64,000 nt of DNA from Puffinus mauretanicus. Lineage: Eukaryota; Chordata; Aves; Procellariiformes; Procellariidae. Positions 41,942-50,200 of this stretch are shown one piece after another (positions within the stretch are counted from its first letter, which is position 1; each line of letters begins with the position of its first letter). The position numbers were made by a program, and so were the translations under genes. The stretch spans positions 2,469,001-2,533,000 of the forward strand of contig JAJKFH010001538.1 of assembly GCA_023333565.1 (NCBI GenBank), given 5' to 3'. The notes beneath the pieces are model-generated. The model was not told where the DNA came from, searched no databases, and worked only from the letters and a program-made list of their open reading frames with translations.

Positions 41942-42300
41942 GCGCACACATACATGTGTTGAGGTGTGTCTGTGTGCACACATGTATGTGTTGATGTGTG
42001 CGCACACATATATGTGCTGATGTGTCTGTGTGCGCACATATACATGTTGATGTGTGCCTGCGTGCATACATGTACATGTCCTGATGTGTCTCTGTGTGCA
42101 CACACACGTGTTGATGTGTCTATGTCTACTCACGTACATGTCCTGATGTGTCTCTGTGTGCGCACACACGTGTTGATGTGTGCCTGTGTGTACACACAAA
42201 CGCGTCCTGATGCGTCTCTGTGTGCGCACACATATGTGTTGATGTGTGTCTGTGTGCGCACACATATACGTGCTCATGTGTGTCTGCAACTCCATGTACA
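41942..42300 (+). repeat. GT-rich minisatellite, block A (units of about 24-34 bases)
   Basis: About ten degenerate units of the form TGTTGATGTGTGTCTGTGTG followed by CGCACACATAT-like sequence occur in tandem. Each unit pairs a GT-rich half with a CA-rich half, so it can fold on itself. Long open frames across it, rich in His and Thr on one strand and Cys and Val on the other, are by-products of the repeat. Confidence 0.85.
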
Positions 42301-42975
42301 GTCTTCTGTCCTCTGTGTTTAGTTGTGTGCTGCCGATCTGTGCGTGTAGATTCATGGGCACATGTGAGCGTGCAGATGTGTTTGCATGTACAGATGTCAT
42401 TGCGTGTGCTGGCGTATGTGTGTGCTGATGTGTGTGTGTGCTGATGTGTGTGTGCAGGTGTGTGCAGTTGCCTGCTCACTTGTCTTGATGTGTTCGGGGA
42501 TGTGTGTGGATCCCACTGGTGTTTGTGTAGGTGTGTGAGTGCTCGCGTGGGTCAGACATGTAGATGTGCGCGTTGATGCGTGCCTACAGATGTGTGTGTA
42601 GATGTACATACAGACACCTGTACAGACGTGCGTGGGGCTGCGCGGATGCGTGCTGATGCATGTGTACAGACTGTGCAGGCGCAGACGCGTGCACGCAGAG
42701 CTATGCGTGGATGCGTGTGAAGATGTGTGCGCGCAGATACGCGTGCAGGTGTGTGTGTGCAAATAAGCACCTACATATGCAGATGCATGTGCAGATGTGA
42801 GCACGCAGATGTGCGTGCAGAAGTGTGTGCACAGATGTGTGTGCACAGATGTGTGTGCACAGATGTGCAGCCATGGGTGTGTACACGCGTGGCCACAGGT
42901 GTGCGTACAGATGTGTGAGCAGAGATGCGTGTGTGTACAGATATGTGCACGCGGGTTTGTGCGCGCAGATGTGCG
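42301..42975 (+). repeat. GT-rich minisatellite, block B (includes 14-base units)
   Basis: Degenerate GT/GC-rich tandem sequence continues here. At 42823-42864 three perfect copies of GTGTGTGCACAGAT are in tandem, surrounded by diverged relatives (CAGATGTGNG-type). The array stops at about 42.97 kb, where dense C/G-rich promoter sequence begins. Confidence 0.8.
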
Positions 42976-43175
42976 CACATAGCCGGGGGCCGCACCGAGC
43001 CCCCAGCGCTGCCCACCCCCCGCACCCCCAAACCCGGGCCGGGCTGGCAGTGCGGGGGCCGGCGGGGTCCCTGCTCCCCGTGCCGTGCCGGGAGGGGGGG
43101 TCACCCCGCTATAGCGCGGCGGGGGTGGGGGGGTGAGGCGGGCTGGCGGTCCCTTTAAGTCGGAGCGTGTGTGCG

Positions 43176-43233
43176 GTGTGTGCATGTGTGTGCGTGCGCG
43201 TGTGTGTGTGTGCGCGCGTGTGTGTGTGTGCGC
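43176..43233 (+). repeat. Alternating purine/pyrimidine (GT/GC) run, potential Z-DNA
   Basis: These 58 bases alternate purine and pyrimidine without interruption, built from GT, GC and one AT step. The run sits directly upstream of the GC and CCAAT boxes. Confidence 0.9.
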
Positions 43234-43259
43234 CCGCCCCCGGCCCCTCCCCGGAGCTG

Positions 43260-43264
43260 CCAAT
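43260..43264 (+). promoter_or_regulatory. CCAAT box
   Basis: GCCAATCA lies 20 bases downstream of a GC box in the CpG-rich promoter. This arrangement is typical of NF-Y-driven TATA-less promoters. Confidence 0.55.
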
Positions 43265-43276
43265 CACCCGGCGGCC

Positions 43277-43285
43277 GCTTTGATG
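43277..43285 (+). promoter_or_regulatory. TCF/LEF binding motif in the TCF7 promoter
   Basis: GCTTTGATG is an exact match to the Wnt-response consensus SCTTTGATS (core ATCAAAG on the other strand). GCCGCCG motifs, like the helper sites bound by the C-clamp of long TCF isoforms, occur at 43299-43305 and 43307-43313, 14 to 22 bases downstream. Mammalian TCF7 is a reported beta-catenin/TCF target, so a feedback site is plausible. Chance occurrence of the 7-base core in 1 kb is not negligible. Confidence 0.5.
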
Positions 43286-43387
43286 TCGGCAGCCCTTGGC
43301 CGCCGCGCCGCCGCGCTCGCACACAGGCACCGGGCGCTCCGTGCCTCTGGCTGCCGCCGGCGCCCGCTGCTCCCAGGGAAACTTTCC

Positions 43388-43421
43388 GGGGCTCGGGGGG
43401 GTGGGGGGCGGCACGGGGGGG
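43388..43421 (+). promoter_or_regulatory. G-quadruplex motif 1
   Basis: Four G-tracts (43388-43391, 43395-43401, 43103+300 i.e. 43403-43408, and 43415-43421) are separated by loops of 3, 1 and 6 bases on the coding strand. Confidence 0.75.
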
Positions 43422-43491
43422 CTTGTCGAGCCCGGCATCCCGCGACGCCTGCCCGCCCGCCCGCAGCCTGCCGAGCCCCCCGCGAGCCGCC

Positions 43492-43512
43492 GGGGGAGGG
43501 AGGGAGGGGGGG
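43492..43512 (+). promoter_or_regulatory. G-quadruplex motif 2 (single-base loops)
   Basis: G-tracts at 43492-43496, 43498-43500, 43502-43504 and 43506-43512 are separated by single A residues. This is the most stable class of parallel quadruplex motif. If transcription starts upstream, it also lies in the 5' leader of the mRNA. Confidence 0.8.
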
Positions 43513-43740
43513 AGGAAAAGGTTTAAGAAGGAAAAAACAATTATAATTTTTCTTTTTTTGAGAAAGGATTTAAAGGGAAATTGAAAAGGGGAAACAAAAT
43601 TAAAGGAAAAGTTTAAAAGTTGAAAGGAGGAAAAAAAAAAACAAACTTTAAAAAGAAAAATTTAAAGAGGGAGAAAATTTTTTTTTTCAAGAGGGGGGGA
43701 AAAGAAAAATTTGAGGGAGAAAAAAAAATAATTGCGAAGG
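43513..43740 (+). other. TCF7: Purine/A-rich putative 5' untranslated leader of TCF7
   Basis: Immediately after the GC-rich promoter, composition flips to A/G-rich sequence with T-runs (for example around 43550 and 43678-43687) and almost no C or CpG. It changes back to GC-rich sequence at about 43745, 70 bases before the start codon. No ATG is seen in this purine-rich part. One upstream ATG at 43283 would open an 88-codon frame closing at 43546, relevant only if transcription starts before it. Confidence 0.6.
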
Positions 43741-43816
43741 GCTTGATCCGGGCGGCGGAGAACAATACTCGCCGGGAAAGTTGCTGCGCGGCTCGGGAGG
43801 GAGCGGCGGGAGGAAA

Positions 43817-44014
43817 ATGCCGCAGCTGGGCAGCGGCGGCGGGGACGACCTGGGGGCCACCGACGAGATGCTGGCCTTCAAGGACGAGGGCGAGCAGGAG
43901 GAGAAGATCCCCGAGAACGCCTTCACGGAGCGGGACCTGGCCGACCTCAAGTCCTCGCTGGTGAACGAGTCGGAGGGCAGCGGCAGCCCGGCCGCCGCCG
44001 CCGCCGACCCTGAG
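43817..44014 (+). CDS. TCF7: TCF7 coding exon 1 (beta-catenin-binding domain)
   Basis: The exon has 66 codons and ends in phase 0 at GAG followed by the donor GTGAGC. I chose the ATG at 43817 because it begins the family-invariant MPQL and has A at -3. The first in-frame stop upstream is a TGA at 43712-43714, with no in-frame ATG between. The glycine run is short (GSGGG), unlike the long runs of mammalian TCF7L1. A short alanine run follows at residues 59-63. Reading through the 92-base intron shifts the frame, so retention of intron 1 would not encode the exon 2 peptide. Confidence 0.93.
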
Positions 44015-44669
44015 GTGAGCCGGGCCGCCCGCGCCGCCCCCGCCCCGGCCCCGCGCCCCCCGCCCCGCCACCCCCCTCTCTGCCTCTCTCTCTCCTCCCC
44101 ATGCAGGCCATCAGGCGTGTGCAGGATCCGCAGAGGGTTTATCAGGAGAAGCTCCCGGACCACATGGATGATGGTTAGTCGCAGCGACCCCCGCGTCTCT
44201 CTCTGCGTCTCCCCGCTGGTCTCCCCCCGGCTCGCCCCGTCCAAGCGCTCGCCATCCCCCGGCGGGGTGAACGCCCTGGTCCCCAAGCCCACCGCCCTGC
44301 AGCCCCCGGGAGCGAGGGATGCCGGCCTGGCCGCCACAGCCCCCCTGGGGAAAGCTGCTCCTGTCAGCAGCGAGGCTTCGCAGTGCACCCCCTGCGGGAC
44401 CCCGCACCCCCGGGGGACCCTGGCACCCCCCCAGCACCCTCTCTGAGGGGTACGGAGCAAAAAGACTCCCAAAATGTGCTGTAACCTCTTCGGGGGCCCC
44501 CAGCAGGCAGAGGAATCACCTGTCGTAAGGCAAATCTTGATGGGGAACTTTGATTTTAGCAGGTATGAAGCATCAGGACCCAGGGATGTATAAAGGATCT
44601 GCGTATTCTGGCTACCCTTTCCTAATGCTCTCAGACCCTTATCTGCCAAATGGATCTATGTCACCTCTG
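43817..44669 (+). CDS. TCF7: TCF7 (TCF-1), 5' part: exons 1-3 of a beta-catenin-dependent HMG-box transcription factor; 3' part outside the window
   Basis: The spliced frame joins 43817-44014, 44107-44173 and 44563-44669, giving 124 residues with phases 0, 1 and 0 that fit without a break. Residues 1-53 are the TCF/LEF beta-catenin-binding domain. MPQL is followed by a short glycine run, [28 protein letters not shown] and SSLVNESE. Asp16, Glu24, Leu41 and Leu48, known beta-catenin contacts in TCF7L2, fall at the same numbers. The exon 2 peptide ([15 protein letters not shown]) resembles the mammalian TCF7 stretch QRLFPDKLPEPLEDG rather than the Ser/Asp/Glu-rich segment of TCF7L1 and TCF7L2, which is why I choose TCF7. 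Exon 3 gives [15 protein letters not shown] and [11 protein letters not shown], typical of the family. In the nucleus the protein would bind WWCAAAG sites and recruit beta-catenin or Groucho/TLE. The HMG box is not in the window. LEF1 or TCF7L2 are less likely alternatives. Confidence 0.88.
44015..44106 (+). other. TCF7: TCF7 intron 1 (92 bases)
   Basis: This is a very short GC-rich intron, from GTGAGC to ATGCAG, with a CT-rich polypyrimidine tract near its 3' end. Its length (92) is not a multiple of three. Confidence 0.88.
44107..44173 (+). CDS. TCF7: TCF7 coding exon 2
   Basis: The exon has 67 bases, preceded by a CT-rich tract and an ATGCAG acceptor, and followed by the donor GTTAGT (T at +3 is weaker than the usual purine). 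It encodes [22 protein letters not shown] plus one base of a glycine codon. The length is not a multiple of three. Skipping it would join exon 1 (phase 0) to GTATGA, giving an immediate TGA stop, so skipping should be destructive. The peptide aligns best with the TCF7-specific linker of mammals. Confidence 0.85.
44174..44562 (+). other. TCF7: TCF7 intron 2 (389 bases)
   Basis: It runs from the donor GTTAGT to the tandem acceptor TAGCAG. The first 280 bases remain CpG-rich and belong to the promoter-associated island; the rest is of ordinary composition. No other element was recognised. Confidence 0.85.
44563..44669 (+). CDS. TCF7: TCF7 coding exon 3, with a possible tandem acceptor 3 bases upstream
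   Basis: The exon has 107 bases and completes a glycine codon split across intron 2. It then encodes [35 protein letters not shown], and ends in phase 0 before the strong donor GTAAGT. The sequence before it reads TTTTAGCAG, so splicing could use the first AG (exon starts at 44560, adding one alanine) or the second (44563). The YSGYPFLM and PYLPNGS segments match the family signature after the beta-catenin-binding domain. Confidence 0.9.
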
Positions 44670-47044
44670 GTAAGTTCATTCTCTCCTTACGGAGAAGTTT
44701 CGTGGCCTCTTTCACTGCTGAAATATGTTGCAGGTATCGTGCAGGCACCTACATGTGTTTTGTTTTCCTGACAAATTGCAGCCCTGTTTCTAAAACGTCC
44801 GGGCACTGTTCTGTCCAAGCCGAAGGGAGGAGGAGTGGGAAGGGGGAAAGATGCTCGGCAGCAAGCGCCTGCTTCGCTCCAAATTTGCTGGAGGAGCTTC
44901 TTTTCCAGTCTCCCCATCCTCTAGGTTCGTCTTTAGTCCTCCAGCAATCAAACCCTAGTATCTTAATGTAAGAATGCCCCTTCCTTCTTCTGGGTCGCAG
45001 GCTTTGGAGGTGAGCAGCTTCTGGTGTTTGTGTTCGGGGATATGTGCCGCAGCTTAACTTCAGTTCGACGTTATCTGCTTGTAAAATGGCCAGGTTTTGG
45101 CCTGCCTTCGGTTAGGGCTCTGTTGTGGATGATGGCCCAGAAAGTGGATCTTGTGCTTCTAAAATGGCAATAGAGGTTTTTAGAAAAAGGCTTAATGCTG
45201 CTGGAGGACTATTCCCGTCTTCTTCCTGTAAAGTTTTTCCGCCTCGGGTCAAATCAGCTTTAGTAATTCAGTATATTCTAATGTTTATAAGTTTTGCTAT
45301 CTGAATAATTAAACTGAAGGCTTCTCTACAAAAGCTGTCTTTTCCCATCACCATTTCCATCAGAACTTCAGAAAATAATGTCACGACATTGCAGCAGGTA
45401 GTCAGTGCATGTGTTGCTCCTGGGGAGCCGGCATTGCTGCATTCATTTCAGACGTTATTCTGGATTTGCAGCTGGTAAATGAGAACAGAACATCATTTGG
45501 TTTATTTCAGTTTTAGTTTTTAACCTGTAAAGGGATAAGGTTTAAAAGAATATATAATGCCTTCCTTAATATCAACCATTTGTTCACTAGAAGGGTAGGG
45601 TGTCAAACTGGCGTTATGAAAAATTGATGGATTGTGGGGTATGAAACTCAAGTTAAAGTGTGATAAAATATTGTTCACTGATATCACTGCCGTGTCCTCC
45701 TGCCCGACCCTGCTGGCCTGGGCGGCAGAAGGAGCCCGGTCCCTCCGTGAGCCTGCCCGTACCCCCAGCACAGCCCTTCTTGGGGGAGCTGATTTCCCCG
45801 GCTGCAGGCTGTTGTAACTTTGCTGAAGTCGGTTTGCAAATATTGAGAATCTGTCCCTCACTTTTGAAGTCTTCTTTCAGTTTACAGCAAGAAAAGATAT
45901 GTTTGCAAGGCAGGGCCAATGTACATTGTTGTAATCCGAATAAGCGTTTCTTCTGTTGCTTCCCACCTCGTGTCCCTTCCTCCAGGTACCAGGTATCCCC
46001 CTCGCCCCTCTAAAATATTAAGTTGCTCTCTTCTTGATACATTTAAAATGATAATATTAAATGTCTTATTTAAACGCATTTAGTTTGCTCCCTGGTATAG
46101 AATCTGGGTAAATTCAGAGTTACGTTATCCCAGCAAACTATTTGCTGTAGTGGAGTATTTTTTTTTTAATCTTAAAACCTTACTAGATGGGCAACAAAGT
46201 GCAATAGCCTATTTATTAGCAATTAAGCTAAAAAGTAGATTGTGGTTTGTGAATCGCCTTTCCCTTTGATAGCATAATAAAAACCCAAGAGGTTACTGTC
46301 GGAGCAACAGACAGGAGTAAATAGACTGTGCAGAACTCGAAGGGGAGAAAACTGAGTAGCAGAGGAGGCATGATCCCATCCCCTTGAGAGCCACAGAAAT
46401 CATCCACTGCCTCAGCCAGCTTTACTTAGGCCTGTTCAAATCCTGCAGTGGTTTATGTTGTGTGACTTAAAAAGCTGATTTGATGTTTTCGGCTAAAAAT
46501 CTGTTACCTGACAGACATGGGAAGATTTCTTGCTCAGATAAAGGCCAGTCTTTTGGTTTTTCGACTTGGTACAATAGCTATTCCAATATATCTTTCTGGG
46601 CAGTTTTTTCTTGTGCTTATATTGACTGTGCAAAGGTTATCATAGTAAATTATGTATTGCTTTCATATAGATTTATTGCTGCTGTGTATATTCTATAAAG
46701 TGCGGACTATAATCTGGTGGCTGCCTCCAATAATTGAGGAGGTCAGATCTGTGACCGAAGATTGCAGATACTTAACCATCCATAAAAGTGTGTTTAATTA
46801 ACACTTTAGCACAAGTAGAGTCGGGGAGGAGGGTTGTGTGAGTGAATGGGATTACGTATCACAGTCATGCGTGCACTTGGTAGTGGAGATTGTATTTTGG
46901 TTAGTGATGCTTCCTGGAAACGGTTGTTTGCAGCTAGGATTAATTTCAGAATCTTCAAAAACAAAAATTAAAAAAATTAACCCAGGAGTACTTTGGCAAA
47001 CTGTCAGGGCTTTACATTTAACTGATTGAAAAATATAGTACAGC

Positions 47045-47230
47045 TCCCTGAAAGACGAAGGGTGGCCGGCACCGAGGCTGCGGGTTGAACCCCCGCCCTG
47101 CGACGCACCGTAAAACCAGAGGTTTTTTCTGCGGGCTCCCTCCGAACCCCGGCAGGGTGCTGCGAGCGGCGCTGGAGCCGGCCCGGAGCGCCTGCCTGGG
47201 TGGGTGTGTCGCTACCGGCATTACCGGCGT
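47045..47230. promoter_or_regulatory. Short CpG cluster in TCF7 intron 3
   Basis: About 185 bases with a marked concentration of CpGs (for example near 47066-47110 and 47145-47200), about 2.4 kb downstream of exon 3 and separate from the promoter island. Candidate intronic regulatory element. Confidence 0.35.
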
Positions 47231-50200
47231 GCTGCTTTCCTTTTTTCTTTCTTATTTTCTCAGCAGCATCACTTCTGCTTTGTTTCCCTCAAGGTGGTTG
47301 TAGCCCGCTAACTGTTACACTGCTCGTCCCAGCATCCTGCTAGGCTGCCCGCATCTCCCCAGCCAAAATTGTCTCTTTTTACCAAAACACACCCACTTGT
47401 GTTATTTGCATGTCCTGGTGTCGCTCCCGAGTGATGCACTGAACGTGTCTGGGTACCTGACATCAGCAGCAATGCCAAGCCCAGCTGATGTCCCCAGCGA
47501 GCAGCAGGATGTCCCCACCCTGCAGCGGGCAGATCCCGGGCGTTCGGCTCGGTGGGCCACCTTTGCTGCAGGTGGCAAACGCCGGCTTGGGGTGATGCAG
47601 CTGGAGTGATGCTGGTTTGAGCATGCACAAGTAGCCTGGCTATCAAAGGGAGAAAGCAGGGCTGGGGGGTGGCCAGGGCACGCAGGTGAAGGCGCTGCTG
47701 GAGCTGGGGACGAGGCAGCGGGCTCAGCCCGGTTGTCCCGTGTTTTGGGAGCCTGCTGTGAACCCCCGTCGGCTGGGGGGGCTGGCGAGGGCAGGCTCTC
47801 GGTCAAGTGTGTTAGCATCTCAGCGCAGGCTGTGCATGCATCTGAAACCTCGAAATTTTGCAAGGCACCAAGAGAACCGTTTCTCACCCGGCTCTCAGGT
47901 GTCACATGCGTGGTGGTTCATGACTCTGCTTTGACTCTTCCGACTCTTGCAAACTCCAGCTTTTCCCAGAGTGGAATATATAGGATTTGCTGGTTAAAAA
48001 TCTGCAAGAAACTTCCAAAGAATATTTACAAGTTGAGGAACTGTTTTTCTAAATGAAATATAAAATCATAAAACTATATCCTTTTTTAAATAGTACAAAT
48101 GACTTTAAATCAAATTAAGGTACATCCTTAGTAAGAACATCAGCCTTTTAGGTGGTTACAAACATTAGAGGTCAGACATGGTCAAACATGTTAACACTTT
48201 GATCAGATTAAAATATTTTTCTTGCTACAGTTGTATAATTGAGTTTAGACCTGAGGGGGTTTTCTGAACATTGTTATATCTTGTACCATGTGGTAGTTAA
48301 ATGGTAGAAGAAGCACTTATAAGTTCCTTTAAGTTCCTTTTGTAAATAGGTTTATAAAATAGGGGAATGAGCCGTGCTGTCCCGTATGTAGGGCACAAGC
48401 TCTCCCCACGCCAGTCGATGGCAGAGCTCCCGGGGGAGCTCTTCACACCGTCTGTGCACCTTTGTTGTGTCTAGGGAGCGTGTGAGGTGTGTGAAGGCAG
48501 AATTAAAATGTTTTATATATAAAGCTGAGGCACTGGACTCTGTCTGTGTGGGAAGCAGAGGTCCAAGAGCCTCTATTTCTTTGGAAAACAGGCACTAGCT
48601 AATTTTCTTTGTTATTAAGCTGTCTAACCAGAGCTCACGTAGGAGCAGAAGGGTGGTGGTACCTTCCCCAGCTCTGCACATCTGAAGTCCCCAAATGAGA
48701 TGGCAGGCCTAGGAGATAATGCCGGTGTTCAGAGCCTGCTCCCTGTCGTCCGCCGGGCTGCTTGAGCTTGGTTCCCGTTGAGTGGGTTTGAAATGTCCTT
48801 GGGCAGGGCAAGATGAAAGTGCAGTTACTGCTGGCCTGGGGCCACAGGTCCCAAATGCCTATCATGAGGTCAAAAAGCGCGGAGCTGAAAGTCTCCTGCT
48901 GCCCTTCACCGGACAGAAGCTCAAGCAGCAGCAGCTGAGCCCTGGGACACGGCTACTTCTGCATCCCCCTTCCCCAAGGCTGCTCCATCCCTTTGCGGGA
49001 GGAGGCTGTTGCCCCCGCAGCAGTTGGCGGAAGGAAATCTGCAGCTCAGCTGCTTCTGTGTAGAAGTCTTTCTGTCCTAGCGTGCACTGTCAGGGCAATA
49101 GTTTAGTATTGCTTTTTCCTGTGTCGAGTTCTGATCCTGTTGGAACCGGTGGGAAGACTCCCCGGAGTCGCCTTGTGATGGGTCGCTGCTGCATCCCTCT
49201 CCAGATGTTGTGCATGGAGGGAGGGCAGCTGCAAGCGAACAGTAGCTCCGCGCGTTACCAGCAGTGCCTGCTGCTGCGGGAGAGCAACGTCGCCGGCAGC
49301 TTCCCAGCCAGGTTCCCTGGCAGCAGGGCTTGCGCTACGGGACCTCGCCGGGACAGCACCCTGTCCCCATAAATTGTTATATTCCCGGCAGAAAGCGTTG
49401 GGAGTGCGGTGGCTGTTGATGGATGTCCTGGCAGACAGACAGATGAGTAATTTGTTCCCTCCTGACCAGAGCGAATCCACTTCTTCCAGCTCTTCTACCT
49501 AGCTTGAAATAGGATAATGGTGAAAATAATTTTTTATATTAAAGCATAATGTTGGATAGGTGGATGTACCAAGGCACAGGGCTTCCGAGGTCATTTATTG
49601 CATGTCTGATTCAGCCTTGGTTCCCCCCCAAGGAAAATTCTTGTGTTAATTTCTGAGTTCATATCACACCCTCAATTTTGAAGCAGAACTTCCCTTTGAA
49701 ATAAATTAGAGAGTTCTGCTTAAGAAGCAGTGACATGATACAGCACTGCCTGTGTGTGGTCTAATATAACCTTATTTTTAAAATTGTTTGGAATGAAAAA
49801 AAGAGAAGGAAAAATGTCACAGGGAAACAAAAGCAAGTTTTATGTAAATCTGTGCATGTGAATAAGGGTGCACGTGATTCGGACAGTCCAACAATATCTG
49901 CTCTCCCACTGGGATTCCTTCGCAGGCTACCCTGGAACTGGCTTCCCAGGCACGGGATGCTTTGTCGGTGGGGAGTTGCTATGAGATTATGTATGGTAAA
50001 GGCACCGTTCCTGCAAGCTTCCAACTGTTGCTGTTTGTGAAATGTTATTAGCTCAACCGGTTGAGAATTTGGAGAGAAAAGCAAAATCTAACATCAGCCC
50101 AAGCTCCCAAAGCTCATCCATGTTAATGATTAATATTTTTGAAGTTTTAACTGTGAAGAACAAAGTGATTTGGGGGTTAGCGGCACATGACGTGTCCAAG

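Larger units (their letters stand above)
41760..44450 (+). promoter_or_regulatory. TCF7: CpG island and promoter region of TCF7
   Basis: GC content and CpG frequency rise sharply at about 41.76 kb, are interrupted by a GT-rich minisatellite (41.94-42.97 kb), and peak at about 42.97-43.52 kb and again over exons 1-2. No convincing TATA box lies in the stretch before the start codon. A GC box (CCCGCCCC near 43233-43241), a CCAAT box (43260-43264) and a TCF/LEF motif (43278-43284) cluster together. Initiation is likely just downstream, between about 43.28 and 43.5 kb, but the exact start cannot be read from sequence. Confidence 0.8.

Noticed and set aside
41549..43263. Two minus-strand open frames of 283 and 288 codons full of His-Thr-Cys-Ala repeats
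   Set aside because: They are translations of the GT/CA-rich minisatellite. All frames there look similar and contain no domain.
43781..43816. Longer TCF7 start giving 12 extra residues
   Set aside because: The codon at 43781 is TTG, not ATG. The family start MPQL at 43817 is the first in-frame ATG after the TGA at 43712.
43781..44446. A single 221-codon exon reading through intron 1
   Set aside because: The read-through leaves the conserved frame after residue 66. Canonical GT/AG signals flank the 92-base intron and splicing restores TCF7 sequence.
43687..44649. A 320-codon frame on the minus strand across TCF7 exons
   Set aside because: It is antisense to the conserved coding exons and owes its length to GC-rich, stop-poor DNA.
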